From NCBI RefSeq assembly GCF_018728565.1, contig NZ_JACSOI010000006.1:243200-307199 (forward strand): a stretch of DNA of 64,000 bases. The letters run 5' to 3'. Source of the DNA: Zobellia russellii (lineage in GTDB: Bacteria; Bacteroidota; Bacteroidia; Flavobacteriales; Flavobacteriaceae). Numbering within the stretch: the first letter of the stretch is position 1; every line of letters begins with the position of its first letter. Below the pieces are notes generated by a model, which was not told the DNA's origin, searched no databases, and saw only the letters and a list, made by a program, of their open reading frames with translations. Made by a program: the position numbers and the translations under genes. Shown piece after piece: positions 18,309-27,214 of this stretch.

Positions 18309-19610
18309 TTACGCAGGCTCACCATATAAATCAAAATCAGCCGCTTCGGTAATCTTTATATCTACAAATTCTCCTTGTTTCAAATAGAATTGAGCGGCAT
18401 CTATCAGCACTTCATTATCAACATCGGGCGAATCAAATTCCGTACGGCCTACAAAATACTGCCCTTCTTTACGGTCTATGATACAACGGAAAGTCTCCCC
18501 AATTTTCTCTTGGTTCAACTCCCATGAAATTTGAGATTGTATTTCCATAATCTCATTGGCTCTTTCCTGCTTTACGTCTTCCGGCACATCATCTTCTAAA
18601 GTATATGCATGCGTATTTTCTTCATGACTATAGGTAAAGCAACCCAAACGCTCAAAACGCATTTCGGTAACCCAGTCTTTTAAGGTTTGAAAATCTTCCT
18701 CGGTTTCACCGGGATAACCAACTATCAAGGTAGTACGAATGGTCATTTCTGGAACGACGGCCCTAAATTCCTTCAACAATTTTGTTGTTTTGGCCTGTGT
18801 AGTACCACGCCGCATACTTTTTAAAATGGAATCGGAAATATGTTGAAGCGGAATATCTAGGTAATTACAGATTTTAGGTTCTTCCTTCATTACATCAAGC
18901 ACGTCCAAAGGAAATCCTGTTGGGAAAGCGTAATGCAACCTGATCCATTCAAGACCATCAACTTTAACCAAAGCCTGTAATAGCTCTGCTAAATTTCTCT
19001 TTTTATAAAGATCAAGTCCGTAGTAAGTCAAATCTTGCGCAATAAGAATCAACTCTTTAACACCCTTTGCAGCCAATTTTTCGGCCTCGGTCACCAAATC
19101 TTCTATTGGTGTACTGCGGTGTTTACCCCTCATTATAGGAATAGCGCAGAATGAACAAGGTCTATCACAACCCTCAGCAATCTTTAAATACGCATAATTC
19201 TTAGGCGTAGTAGTCAGCCTTTCACCTATAAGCTCGTGCTTATAATCCGCCCCAAGTGCCTTTAACAAGTTTGGCAATTCACTGGTTCCAAAATACTCGT
19301 CTACATTTGGAATTTCTTTTTGCAAATCCGGTTTATAACGCTCACTAAGACAACCGGTCACAAACACCTTATCTACTTGTCCGGCTTCCTTTTTTTGAAC
19401 ATATTCCAAGATAGTATTGACACTTTCTTCTTTTGCGTTCGCGATAAATCCGCAGGTATTGATTACCACAACATTACCTTCCTCTTCATGTACCACTTCT
19501 TTGTCGTTGGCACGCAATTGCCCCATGAGTACTTCGGAGTCGTAAACGTTTTTAGAGCACCCCAAAGTAACTACATTGATTTTATTCTGCTTCTGCGATT
19601 TTGTTCTCAT
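18309..19610 (-). CDS. rimO: ribosomal protein S12 methylthiotransferase RimO
   Basis: The 433-residue radical SAM enzyme methylthiolates an aspartate of ribosomal protein S12. It has the N-terminal MTTase domain (VVTLGCSKNVYDSEVLMGQL with its cluster cysteines), the radical SAM motif CDRPCSFC (CxxxCxxC) and a C-terminal TRAM domain. The start was set at the ATG before RTKSQKQNK; an upstream TTG would add ten residues across the promoter. It belongs to the cinA-rpmB-rpmG-ftsY-rimO neighbourhood, split here by a plus-strand gene. Confidence 0.95.
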   Translation of the reverse strand: MRTKSQKQNKINVVTLGCSKNVYDSEVLMGQLRANDKEVVHEEEGNVVVINTCGFIANAKEESVNTILEYVQKKEAGQVDKVFVTGCLSERYKPDLQKEIPNVDEYFGTSELPNLLKALGADYKHELIGERLTTTPKNYAYLKIAEGCDRPCSFCAIPIMRGKHRSTPIEDLVTEAEKLAAKGVKELILIAQDLTYYGLDLYKKRNLAELLQALVKVDGLEWIRLHYAFPTGFPLDVLDVMKEEPKICNYLDIPLQHISDSILKSMRRGTTQAKTTKLLKEFRAVVPEMTIRTTLIVGYPGETEEDFQTLKDWVTEMRFERLGCFTYSHEENTHAYTLEDDVPEDVKQERANEIMEIQSQISWELNQEKIGETFRCIIDRKEGQYFVGRTEFDSPDVDNEVLIDAAQFYLKQGEFVDIKITEAADFDLYGEPA

Positions 19611-19626
19611 AACTAGAAATTGAGCG

Positions 19627-19634
19627 CAAAAATA
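19627..19634 (-). promoter_or_regulatory. flavobacterial -7 promoter element of rimO
   Basis: On the minus strand this reads TATTTTTG, an exact TAnnTTTG match 16 bases before the rimO ATG. It lies within the non-coding part of the longer serine hydrolase frame, supporting the trimmed starts on both sides. Confidence 0.5.
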
Positions 19635-19730
19635 CAACAAGCTGAACGAACAGCTCAGTTTTGGTACGATTTCTTACAGAATTACGTTAAACTTTCATAT
19701 ACATCTGATGTCCAACATGAAACCAAGGTC

Positions 19731-20831
19731 ATGAAATATAAGAATTGTATTATCATAGGTTTAATCTTAGCCTTCCTCAGTAGCTGTTCAAAAGATACTC
19801 CCCAAGTTGAGCCGGAAATAGAAACCAAACCAAGTGGTATGTATTTTCCTGAGGTTGGAAGTACATCATGGGAAACGGTTAGCCCACAACAACTAAATTG
19901 GAACGAAGACAAACTACCCAATTTATATGATTACCTAGAAACCAAGAACTCAAAAGGGTTTATTGTTCTAAAAAACGGACGCATCGTAATAGAAAAGTAT
20001 TTTAACGGTCATTCCCAAAATGACAACTGGATTTGGTACTCGGCCGGAAAAACGCTGGTTTCCAGCACCGTGGGCATTGCTCAAGACGAAGGTTATTTAT
20101 CTATAAACGATACATCTTCCGACTATTTAGGAACCAATTGGTCTTCCTTAACTACCGAAAAACAAGATTTAATAACTGTTAAAAATCATTTGAGTATGAG
20201 CACAGGGTTGCAAGATTATGTAGGACAGACCTTAAAATGGATTTGTACACAACCCTCCTGTTTTAATTATGAAGCCGATGCCGGTGAAAGATGGGCCTAT
20301 CACCAAGGTGCTTTTACTATGTTAAAAGACATCGTAACCAACGCTACCGGAACAGACTTTAATGATTATTTCTACACCAAAATCAGGGACAAAATTGGAA
20401 TGAACGGCTCTTGGAACGAACAGACCTTATTGACTTTGTACGCTAGCGACACTAGAAGTATGGCGCGCTGGGGGTTATTGATCCAGAATGAAGGGATCTG
20501 GGACTTTGAACGTATTATTAGTAAAACTTACTTTGATGAAATGACCAGCACTTCCCAAGACATTAATAAATCATACGGCTATTTATGGTGGCTAAATGGC
20601 AAAGAAAGCTACATGAGCACTACTTCACAAACCGTAGTTTCAGGTTCGCTAATACCTAATGCTCCAACAGATATGATCGCCGCTTTAGGTGCTAACGACC
20701 AGAAAATATATGTGGTTCCCAGTAGAAATTTAGTGGTGGTACGCTGTGGTGATAGTGCGGGAGAAACCCAATTGGGTCTTTCTAGCTTTGACAACGAATT
20801 ATGGGGTAAAATAAATGCAGTAATCAATTAG
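19731..20831 (+). CDS. serine hydrolase lipoprotein (class C beta-lactamase family)
   Basis: Starting at the ATG before a lipoprotein signal (MKYKNCIIIGLILAFLSSCSK) the protein has 366 residues. A longer TTG-started frame overlaps the rimO promoter. The nucleophile motif SxxK is seen as S-A-G-K in IWYSAGKTLVSS. The usual YxN position appears as Y-H-Q in WAYHQGAF. The family covers esterases, D-aminopeptidases and 6-aminohexanoate hydrolases, so true beta-lactamase activity is unlikely. It is membrane-anchored on the periplasmic side or surface. The substrate is unknown. Confidence 0.87.
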   Translation: MKYKNCIIIGLILAFLSSCSKDTPQVEPEIETKPSGMYFPEVGSTSWETVSPQQLNWNEDKLPNLYDYLETKNSKGFIVLKNGRIVIEKYFNGHSQNDNWIWYSAGKTLVSSTVGIAQDEGYLSINDTSSDYLGTNWSSLTTEKQDLITVKNHLSMSTGLQDYVGQTLKWICTQPSCFNYEADAGERWAYHQGAFTMLKDIVTNATGTDFNDYFYTKIRDKIGMNGSWNEQTLLTLYASDTRSMARWGLLIQNEGIWDFERIISKTYFDEMTSTSQDINKSYGYLWWLNGKESYMSTTSQTVVSGSLIPNAPTDMIAALGANDQKIYVVPSRNLVVVRCGDSAGETQLGLSSFDNELWGKINAVIN

Positions 20832-20867
20832 TGTAACCTTATACCTGGCCACCCCAAAACCTAGATA

Positions 20868-21824
20868 CTATACGTTAAAAAATGAATCTACAAATTCATG
20901 TTTATTAAACACCTGTAAATCTTCTATACCTTCGCCAACGCCAATATATTTAACAGGAATTTGAAACTGATCAGAAATTCCGATAACCACTCCCCCTTTT
21001 GCAGTACCATCTAGTTTAGTAACTGCCAGTGACGTTACTTCCGTAGCCTTTGTAAATTGCTTAGCCTGCTCAAAAGCGTTTTGACCTGTAGATCCGTCAA
21101 GTACGAGCAGAACATCGTGCGGGGTATCATCCACAACTTTTTGCATTACGCGCTTTACTTTCGTCAGCTCGTTCATTAAGTTCACTTTGTTGTGTAGACG
21201 TCCGGCGGTATCAATAATAACCACATCGGCATCCTGTTTTACGGCGGAACTCAAAGTGTCAAAAGCTACTGAGGCCGGATCGCTGCCCATCTTCTGTTTT
21301 ATGATGGGTACATCTACCCTATCTGCCCATACCTGCAATTGGTCAATGGCTGCAGCACGGAAAGTATCTGCAGCACCCAAGACTACTTTTAGACCTTGCT
21401 TTTTAAATTGATGGGCCAATTTACCAATGGTAGTTGTTTTACCCACGCCATTAACGCCCACCACCATAATTACATACGGTTTTTTATCTGTTGGAATCGA
21501 AAATTCCGTTTGGTTGCCAAGATTGGTTTCCGAGAGAAGACCGGAAATTTCTTCACGAAGAATGGTGTTAAGCTCATCCGTGCCCATATATTTGTCCTTG
21601 GAAACGCGGGCTTCTATACGTTCAATAATTTTTAAGGTCGTTGTTACCCCTACATCCGAAGAAACTAGCACCTCTTCAAGATTATCCAATACATCATCAT
21701 CTACCTTAGACTTACCGGCAACCGCTTTGCTAAGCTTTGAAAAGAAAGAAGTTTTGGATTTCTCCAGGCCCTTATCAAGGCTTTCTTTTTTCTTTGACGA
21801 AAATATATTTTTGAATAAACTCAT
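20868..21824 (-). CDS. ftsY: signal recognition particle receptor FtsY
   Basis: The 318-residue GTPase is the SRP docking protein that delivers ribosomes to the membrane. The N domain fills about residues 25-105. The G domain holds the P-loop GVNGVGKTTTIGKLA, DTFRAAAIDQL, DTAGRLHNK, and the guanine motif TKLDGTAKGG. The acidic A domain of enterobacterial FtsY is absent, as usual in Bacteroidota. It follows rpmB, rpmG and DUF4295 on the same strand but has its own promoter motif and an intervening terminator. Confidence 0.97.
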   Translation of the reverse strand: MSLFKNIFSSKKKESLDKGLEKSKTSFFSKLSKAVAGKSKVDDDVLDNLEEVLVSSDVGVTTTLKIIERIEARVSKDKYMGTDELNTILREEISGLLSETNLGNQTEFSIPTDKKPYVIMVVGVNGVGKTTTIGKLAHQFKKQGLKVVLGAADTFRAAAIDQLQVWADRVDVPIIKQKMGSDPASVAFDTLSSAVKQDADVVIIDTAGRLHNKVNLMNELTKVKRVMQKVVDDTPHDVLLVLDGSTGQNAFEQAKQFTKATEVTSLAVTKLDGTAKGGVVIGISDQFQIPVKYIGVGEGIEDLQVFNKHEFVDSFFNV

Positions 21825-21846
21825 GTGCTCTTTGTATTAATAGGCT

Positions 21847-21854
21847 CAAAGATA
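21847..21854 (-). promoter_or_regulatory. flavobacterial -7 promoter element of ftsY
   Basis: The minus strand reads TATCTTTG (TAnnTTTG), 22 bases before the ftsY ATG. Confidence 0.5.
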
Positions 21855-21951
21855 ATAAAGTAAGGCGGAAGTTTTTACTATAAATAGCACTACTGTGAAT
21901 TCAAACCCACGGGCTATGCCCTGAAACTTCTTCAACCTGTGCGGTAAACAA

Positions 21952-21985
21952 CAAAAAAAGCCCCTTCTTTATGAAGAGGCTTTAT
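21952..21985 (-). terminator. rho-independent terminator after the rpmB-rpmG-DUF4295 operon
   Basis: AAGCCCCTTC (21958-21967) pairs with GAAGAGGCTT (21973-21982) with one G-U pair in the minus-strand RNA. The A-run at 21952-21958 supplies the U-tail. Confidence 0.75.
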
Positions 21986-22004
21986 CATACTTTAAAAAAG
22001 TATC

Positions 22005-22157
22005 TTACTTTTTAGACAACCATTCGTTGACCGCTTCTGGGGCCATAACAGATTCTACAAAAGTGTAAGAACCACTTTTTGGAGACTTCACCATTTTAAT
22101 GGCTTTTGTCAATCTTTTTGAACTTGTCTGTAAACTTGCTACCGTCTTCTTTGCCAT
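22005..22157 (-). CDS. DUF4295 family small protein
   Basis: A 50-residue basic protein (MAKKTVASLQTSSKRLTKAI at the start, NEWLSKK at the end) lies 37 bases downstream of rpmG. DUF4295 proteins sit directly after rpmG throughout Bacteroidota and are thought to be ribosome-associated. The lysine-rich start and end fit that, but the role is inferred. The operon terminator follows. Confidence 0.85.
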   Translation of the reverse strand: MAKKTVASLQTSSKRLTKAIKMVKSPKSGSYTFVESVMAPEAVNEWLSKK

Positions 22158-22194
22158 GACTAATATGCTTTTATGTTCTCGCTAAAACGAAAAC

Positions 22195-22377
22195 TTATTT
22201 AATCTCCTTATGGATTGTCATCCTTTTTAAAATAGGATTGAACTTTTTAATCTCCATTCTTTCGGGAGTATTCTTTTTATTCTTGGTAGTAATGTACCGT
22301 GAAGTACCTGGCTGTCCCGATTCTTTATGCTCGGTACACTCCAAAATTACTTGTATTCTATTTCCTTTCTTTGCCAT
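22195..22377 (-). CDS. rpmG: 50S ribosomal protein L33
   Basis: This 60-residue basic protein matches L33 ([18 protein letters not shown], then [20 protein letters not shown]), a component of the large ribosomal subunit. Only one cysteine remains of the zinc-binding set of some L33 forms (ECTEH), so it is the zinc-free C-minus type. It lies 12 bases after rpmB in the same transcript. Confidence 0.96.
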   Translation of the reverse strand: MAKKGNRIQVILECTEHKESGQPGTSRYITTKNKKNTPERMEIKKFNPILKRMTIHKEIK

Positions 22378-22389
22378 CGTATTCTAAGC

Positions 22390-22626
22390 TTATTTTACCA
22401 ATCCTTCTGCTTTTGCATCTTTCAATACAGCAGAAATACCCTTTTTGTTGATAATCTTCAACGCCTTTGCAGAAACCTTCAAGGTTACCCAACGGTCTTC
22501 TTCGGGAATATAAAAACGTTTCTTAGAAAGATTAACATTGAACCTTCTTTTGGTCTTATTGATAGAAAACGATACGTTGTTACCGAACATCGCTCTCTTC
22601 CCCGTAATTTCACAAACTTTTGACAT
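22390..22626 (-). CDS. rpmB: 50S ribosomal protein L28
   Basis: This 78-residue basic protein has the L28 blocks VCEITGKRAMFGNNVSFS, KRRFNVNLSKKRFY and RWVTLKVSAKALK. It is a component of the large ribosomal subunit. No zinc cysteines are present apart from the one in VCEITG. It is the first gene of the rpmB-rpmG-DUF4295 operon, with a promoter element 28 bases upstream. Confidence 0.97.
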   Translation of the reverse strand: MSKVCEITGKRAMFGNNVSFSINKTKRRFNVNLSKKRFYIPEEDRWVTLKVSAKALKIINKKGISAVLKDAKAEGLVK

Positions 22627-22653
22627 CGCGCTGATTTTTCTTTAAACAGGGTG

Positions 22654-22661
22654 CAAATTTA
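22654..22661 (-). promoter_or_regulatory. flavobacterial -7 promoter element of rpmB
   Basis: The minus strand reads TAAATTTG (TAnnTTTG), 27 bases before the rpmB ATG. Confidence 0.5.
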
Positions 22662-22692
22662 TATCATTTTTATGGATGCACAAAACAATATT

Positions 22693-23943
22693 TCAGATTT
22701 TTGAAATTTCTTTTTGCAACAGCTCCAAAGCCTTGTTTACGGACTTCTCTACAATGCGTTCTCTATGGCTTCCCATATTGAACTTATGGGCATAAACTCC
22801 GTTTGGTGTTGCAATGCCTATAAAGACCGTTCCGATCTCCGCATCCGAATCTCCTTTTGTAGGACCGGCATTACCTGTAGTGGCTATAGCATAGTGCGTC
22901 TTGAACAGGTGTCTAACGTTTTCTGCCATTTCCTTAGCTACTTCTGCACTCACTACAGAGTAAGTTGTTACAACGTCCCTTGGCACTTTAAGCACGTTTA
23001 TCTTCGCATCTGTGGCATAGCTTACCACACTACCTTGAAAGTAAGCTGACGCTCCTGGCAAGGCTGTTAGTTGCTCCGCAATTTTCCCTCCGGTAAAACT
23101 TTCGGCCGTAGAAAGGGTCAATCCTTTTTCCGTACATAGTTTGGCCACAACTTGTTCCAAGGTTTCCTCATCCTCAGTGCCGTACATAATATCACCGATC
23201 AACGGATTTAATTTTTGTACCTCGGCATCAACGGCATCCTCAAGCGCTTTCTTATCCGGACCTTTAGCGGTCAATCGTAACCTTACTTTACCCAAACTGG
23301 GTAGATATGCCAATCGCATGGAAGCAGGTAAGTTATTTTCCCAATCTTCTATTTTATCCGCAATGGAACTTTCGCCCAGACCATAGGTAACCACTGTTCT
23401 ATGCAAAATATAAGGACGCTTAAATTCTGAAATGATTTTAGGAATTACCTTATCCGTTATTAAATTCTTCATCTCATAGGGCACTCCCGGCAACGAAATA
23501 AAGGCCACACCATCTTCTTGGATCCACATGCCAGGAGCCGTACCAAAGGCATTGTGCAAAACCGTGGCCTTAGAAGGAACCAAAGCTTGTTTTCTGTTGA
23601 TATCCGATATGGGCGTAGTGGTAATATACTTCCTAAAAAGTTCTTCTACATGTGCCAAAACACTTGCATTTTCTACCAAGGTGTCATTAAAAAACTCACA
23701 TAGCGTGTGCTTTGTAATATCATCCTTCGTAGGGCCAAGCCCTCCGGTTATGATAACAACTTGAACCCTCTTTTTGGCGTCTTCCAACGCCTGAAGAATA
23801 TGCTCCCTATCATCTTGAATTGAAGTAATCTGGTAGACAGACACCCCAATTTTATTAAGTTCTTTGGAGATAAAAACGGAATTGGTATCAACAATCTGAC
23901 CTATTAGAATCTCATCGCCAATGGTAATGATTTCAGCAAGCAT
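22693..23943 (-). CDS. cinA: CinA family nicotinamide-nucleotide amidohydrolase
   Basis: The 416-residue protein has an N-terminal molybdopterin-binding-like domain (about 1-170; [38 protein letters not shown]) and a C-terminal PncC domain (about 255-415; [36 protein letters not shown]). It deamidates nicotinamide mononucleotide and may also hydrolyse ADP-ribose in NAD repair. Its ATG overlaps the stop of the Hpt gene by one base, so the two are co-translated. Confidence 0.95.
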   Translation of the reverse strand: MLAEIITIGDEILIGQIVDTNSVFISKELNKIGVSVYQITSIQDDREHILQALEDAKKRVQVVIITGGLGPTKDDITKHTLCEFFNDTLVENASVLAHVEELFRKYITTTPISDINRKQALVPSKATVLHNAFGTAPGMWIQEDGVAFISLPGVPYEMKNLITDKVIPKIISEFKRPYILHRTVVTYGLGESSIADKIEDWENNLPASMRLAYLPSLGKVRLRLTAKGPDKKALEDAVDAEVQKLNPLIGDIMYGTEDEETLEQVVAKLCTEKGLTLSTAESFTGGKIAEQLTALPGASAYFQGSVVSYATDAKINVLKVPRDVVTTYSVVSAEVAKEMAENVRHLFKTHYAIATTGNAGPTKGDSDAEIGTVFIGIATPNGVYAHKFNMGSHRERIVEKSVNKALELLQKEISKI

Positions 23944-24281
23944 TAGATGTTGAAATCTTTTTTAAGCTCGGCCACTACTTGGTCTATGTCTTTTTTCAAC
24001 AAGGGAAAAACCACTTGTATCTCGGACATATTGGCTTCTGCTTTTCCCAACGTTTCAATCTGTAAGGCAGCGGCACGCGTCTGTTCCATACCCAACAAAT
24101 CTACATTAGGTTTAATTTTATGAGCTAATTTGTAAACCTGGTCATGGTTTTGCTCATTTAGGGCAGCTTCTAGATCTTCTAAATCCTGCGGCACCTCTTC
24201 TAAAAATACAGAGATAACAGAGTTGATGAAATCCTCATCTCCTTCTGCCATTTCATTGATTTTATCAAGACTGTAAATCAT
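23943..24281 (-). CDS. Hpt (histidine phosphotransfer) domain protein
   Basis: This is a 112-residue stand-alone Hpt protein. The phosphorylatable histidine is H54 in [16 protein letters not shown], within a four-helix bundle. It would shuttle phosphate between a hybrid sensor kinase and a response regulator; neither is encoded nearby. It is packed between a FAH-family gene and cinA with one-base overlaps on both sides, so its expression is tied to housekeeping genes. Confidence 0.88.
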   Translation of the reverse strand: MIYSLDKINEMAEGDEDFINSVISVFLEEVPQDLEDLEAALNEQNHDQVYKLAHKIKPNVDLLGMEQTRAAALQIETLGKAEANMSEIQVVFPLLKKDIDQVVAELKKDFNI

Positions 24282-24892
24282 TATTTTACTTTTAAATGAA
24301 AAAGTTCACGACCCTCCAGAATACCTGAAAGGTAGTCATTTGCTTCAATTCTACCAACACCGGCCGGTGTACCCGTAAAAATTACATCGCCTTTTTTTAA
24401 CATAAAAAACCGGGAAACATACGACACCAGCTCATCTATCTTCCAGAGCATGAGACCGGTATTCCCTTTTTGGACTTCACCTTCGTTCTTCAACAAAGAG
24501 AAATTTAAATTGTTTAAATCTTTAAAATTTGTTTTCGAAAGCCACTCTCCTATGACCGCTGAACCATCAAAACCCTTTGCTTTTTCCCACGGCAAACCTT
24601 TCTCTTTAAGCTTTGATTGTAAATCTCTAGCGGTAAAATCTATTCCCAAACCAACTTCGTCATAATAGGTATGGGCAAATTTTTCATTAATGTGCTTCCC
24701 TACTTTTTTAATCTTGACCAATACCTCTACTTCATAGTGTATGTCATTGGAAAATTCAGGAATATAGAAATCCTGTTCTTTGGGTAGAATTGCGGAATCC
24801 GGTTTAATAAACACTACAGGTTCATCTGGTCTTTCATTGGCCAATTCCTCTATATGTTCAGTATAATTTCTACCGATACAGATAATTTTCAT
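24281..24892 (-). CDS. fumarylacetoacetate hydrolase family protein
   Basis: The 203-residue enzyme shows the FAH fold. IICIGRNYTEHIEEL opens it, PDSAILP follows, and the metal-ligand glutamates lie in HYEVEVLVKIKKVG. DFTARDLQSKLKEKGLPWEKAKGFDGSAVIG and GDVIFTGTPAGVG are family hallmarks. It acts as a hydrolase or decarboxylase on oxo-acids such as acylpyruvates or oxaloacetate. Activity on oxaloacetate or acylpyruvate is inferred from the short FAHD1-like length. It overlaps the Hpt gene by one base. Confidence 0.9.
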   Translation of the reverse strand: MKIICIGRNYTEHIEELANERPDEPVVFIKPDSAILPKEQDFYIPEFSNDIHYEVEVLVKIKKVGKHINEKFAHTYYDEVGLGIDFTARDLQSKLKEKGLPWEKAKGFDGSAVIGEWLSKTNFKDLNNLNFSLLKNEGEVQKGNTGLMLWKIDELVSYVSRFFMLKKGDVIFTGTPAGVGRIEANDYLSGILEGRELFHLKVK

Positions 24893-24909
24893 GGAAACCC
24901 TCTTAGTTT

Positions 24910-25686
24910 TTAACTTAGCTTATTGTTCAGCTGACTTAATTTAACTTGTGTCAGCACCTTTTTTGTATATAGCGGAAAATCTGCATTAAGAATCCACCCG
25001 AAATAGCCAGGTTCTTTTTCCAATACATCCAGAACCTTTCTCCCTTTATGTTTACCAAAGGCAAAAATTTCTACACCATCCTCATCATATCCTAAAAAGC
25101 CTGCAAAATCCGCAAACTGCCTATGGGTAGAAAATTCGGCCAGCTTCTTTACATTGTTCTCCAGTTCCGGGTATCTATCCAATTGGGACAATAATACCTC
25201 GTAAGTAGCCAATGTATCCGCTTCGGCACTATGGGCATCGGTAAGGTCTTTATCACAATAAAACTTGTACGCTGCCGCTAGGGTACGCTTTTCCATCTTA
25301 TGAAATATAGTCTGTACATCTATGGAGACCATACTCTTCATATCAAAGTCTAGCTCTGCCCTTAACATTTCTTCGGCCAACAGAGGAATATCAAAACGAT
25401 CTGAATTAAACCCTCCTAAATCGCAGTCTTTAATCATGGCGTAGATGGTCCGGGAAAGGTCTTTAAAAGTTGGCTCATTGGCAACTTTTTCATTTGAAAT
25501 ACCATGAATAGCAACCACCTCTTCCGGGATTTCCATTTCCGGATTTACCAACCAGGTTTTACTTTCCTTATTCCCGTTAGGGTATACTTTTAAAACAGAT
25601 ATTTCTACGATCCGGTCTTTGGCAACGTTAGTTCCCGTAGTTTCCAAATCAAAAAAACAAATGGGACGCGTAAGATTAAGTTCCAT
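24910..25686 (-). CDS. DnaQ-like 3'-5' exonuclease
   Basis: The 258-residue protein has the DEDDh exonuclease motifs: Exo I FFDLETTG, Exo II FNSDRFDIPLL and Exo III TDAHSAEADTLATYE. A C-terminal part (GKHKGRKVLDVLEKEPGYFGWIL) is the short domain often attached to these nucleases. The start was set at the ATG before ELNLTRPI; the longer TTG start lies inside the promoter element. It could be a proofreading subunit or a free DNA/RNA exonuclease. It is the first gene of the run leading to cinA. Confidence 0.9.
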   Translation of the reverse strand: MELNLTRPICFFDLETTGTNVAKDRIVEISVLKVYPNGNKESKTWLVNPEMEIPEEVVAIHGISNEKVANEPTFKDLSRTIYAMIKDCDLGGFNSDRFDIPLLAEEMLRAELDFDMKSMVSIDVQTIFHKMEKRTLAAAYKFYCDKDLTDAHSAEADTLATYEVLLSQLDRYPELENNVKKLAEFSTHRQFADFAGFLGYDEDGVEIFAFGKHKGRKVLDVLEKEPGYFGWILNADFPLYTKKVLTQVKLSQLNNKLS

Positions 25687-25707
25687 GTTTTTAGCAATTT
25701 TTTTAAA

Positions 25708-25715
25708 CAAAGATA
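25708..25715 (-). promoter_or_regulatory. flavobacterial -7 promoter element of the exonuclease-cinA run
   Basis: The minus strand reads TATCTTTG (TAnnTTTG), 21 bases before the ATG at 25686, and includes the alternative TTG. Confidence 0.5.
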
Positions 25716-25773
25716 ACCTTTAACAAGGTTCAAGAAAACATATCCATACTTTTCTTATTAAAGAAAAATAGCA

Positions 25774-27051
25774 TTACAACCTAGTATTTATAACATTATT
25801 AAACGCGGAACCAAAAGTATAGCTAAGACCAACACTAAGGCTGGTCTCAAAATCAGTAGCAATCTGTTTTTGCTGCAGTAACACATCCTCTAGAGATGCA
25901 TCTCCTCCCGGCAGGTTGATCTGATCCCTTATAATCTCGAACCTGCCCGAAAACCGTGCCGCTAAACCTTTTAACAATCGCACTGAAAAACTTCCGTTCA
26001 ACTGAATTCTATTTTTGGCAAAATCATTCAAAAAAGTAGACCCCCTTAGCCGTGCATAAACGTTACCCCAAGGCTGACGATACCTTATCTGTACATCTAA
26101 CGAATGATTAAAAACACCTTCCGTTTCTTTATTAAAAATGGTCGGTTCTATATAATCATTATGAAAGTAGCCTATTTTATATGCAAAAACGATTTCTCTA
26201 CGGAGCACTTCTTTGTACGAGTAGATATTGTATTCTATGGCCGGGGTTGCGTAATATTTAAAGTCAAGATTCGTAAAGGTGTTATGTTGCACACCTCCAA
26301 AAATACCGGCAGACCAATGGTCCGATAGACTGGCAACGATACTACCATCCGCAGAATACCTAAAACGTTCACTGGTAAACGTTTCCTCATTCCTAACAAA
26401 TTCTTTATTGGCCTGATTGAGTTCAACATCCGTACGAATCCGTAATTTTTCCGTTACATGATCACTTTGAAAGCCCAACTCATATTCAAACTCTTTACGA
26501 CTAGATTCTCTTTTAAGCTTGGCTTCCCCATAAACTTCAAAAATCCAATTGTTCCAAGGATCCCTAAAATCTACCTCCTGAATCTCACCAAGTCCTTCTT
26601 TATTGACCGTGTACGTAATATTCTCCGCTAAATCCGATTCCAAAACATATTGAAGAAGTCCGGATTGTACTTTCTTTAAAAGTCCCTTGCGCACCTCATC
26701 ATCCGTCATGCTGGCAGTACTATCGTAAGTAAGTTTTCCAAAAATATCCTTATAATCCTCTACACCCTCAAACTCCAACATATAGGTACGTCCTCCGCTA
26801 CCATTGGCTATATCGTAAATAAAGAGTTTAACATTGGCCTGTGCCTGATCACGAACGTGATTTACATAGTTTATTTCTTGCCTTAGATAATTCTTTTCGC
26901 AATTACAATCTATATAAAGTTTTAGGGGTGCTTTTTCTTCTTGATCTACACTTGCCTCTTGCGCAAACATAAGAACAGGAGTCAAAAATAAAAGGAAAAG
27001 AAACGAATCTAAAATTCGTATTGGGAACGTTTTAAAATCTGTTATTGGCAT
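25774..27051 (-). CDS. exported, probably outer-membrane beta-barrel protein of unknown function
   Basis: This 425-residue protein has a signal peptide ending near LMFAQ (about residue 31). A first domain (about 45-140) begins LYIDCNCEKNYLRQEI and contains YVNHVRDQAQANVKLFI and GSGGRTYMLEFEG. The second part (about 165-425) alternates short strands ending in aromatic residues and closes SLSVGLSYTFGSAFN, as in outer-membrane barrels. The combination recurs in Bacteroidota by recollection, without a named function. It lies alone between the exonuclease and the E2 gene. Confidence 0.75.
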   Translation of the reverse strand: MPITDFKTFPIRILDSFLFLLFLTPVLMFAQEASVDQEEKAPLKLYIDCNCEKNYLRQEINYVNHVRDQAQANVKLFIYDIANGSGGRTYMLEFEGVEDYKDIFGKLTYDSTASMTDDEVRKGLLKKVQSGLLQYVLESDLAENITYTVNKEGLGEIQEVDFRDPWNNWIFEVYGEAKLKRESSRKEFEYELGFQSDHVTEKLRIRTDVELNQANKEFVRNEETFTSERFRYSADGSIVASLSDHWSAGIFGGVQHNTFTNLDFKYYATPAIEYNIYSYKEVLRREIVFAYKIGYFHNDYIEPTIFNKETEGVFNHSLDVQIRYRQPWGNVYARLRGSTFLNDFAKNRIQLNGSFSVRLLKGLAARFSGRFEIIRDQINLPGGDASLEDVLLQQKQIATDFETSLSVGLSYTFGSAFNNVINTRL

Positions 27052-27214
27052 TGTTGGTTTGGCGACCTGATGGTTATTTATCTATCGCATGAAAATAAGA
27101 CTATTAATCTATTTATAGCGAAAGCCCAATGAAAAACCGAAATAAATTACGGATTTAAAACAAATACGCTTTTTAAGTGAGAATGCCTTAACAAAATAGT
27201 GTTGCCTCCAAATC

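Noticed and set aside
19620..19730. 37-codon TTG-started extension of the serine hydrolase
   Set aside because: It overlaps the rimO promoter and would bury the lipoprotein signal that begins at 19731.
19731..20831. Calling the serine hydrolase an antibiotic-resistance beta-lactamase
   Set aside because: Lipoprotein signal and non-canonical Y-H-Q in place of YxN fit the broader serine hydrolase family, not AmpC.
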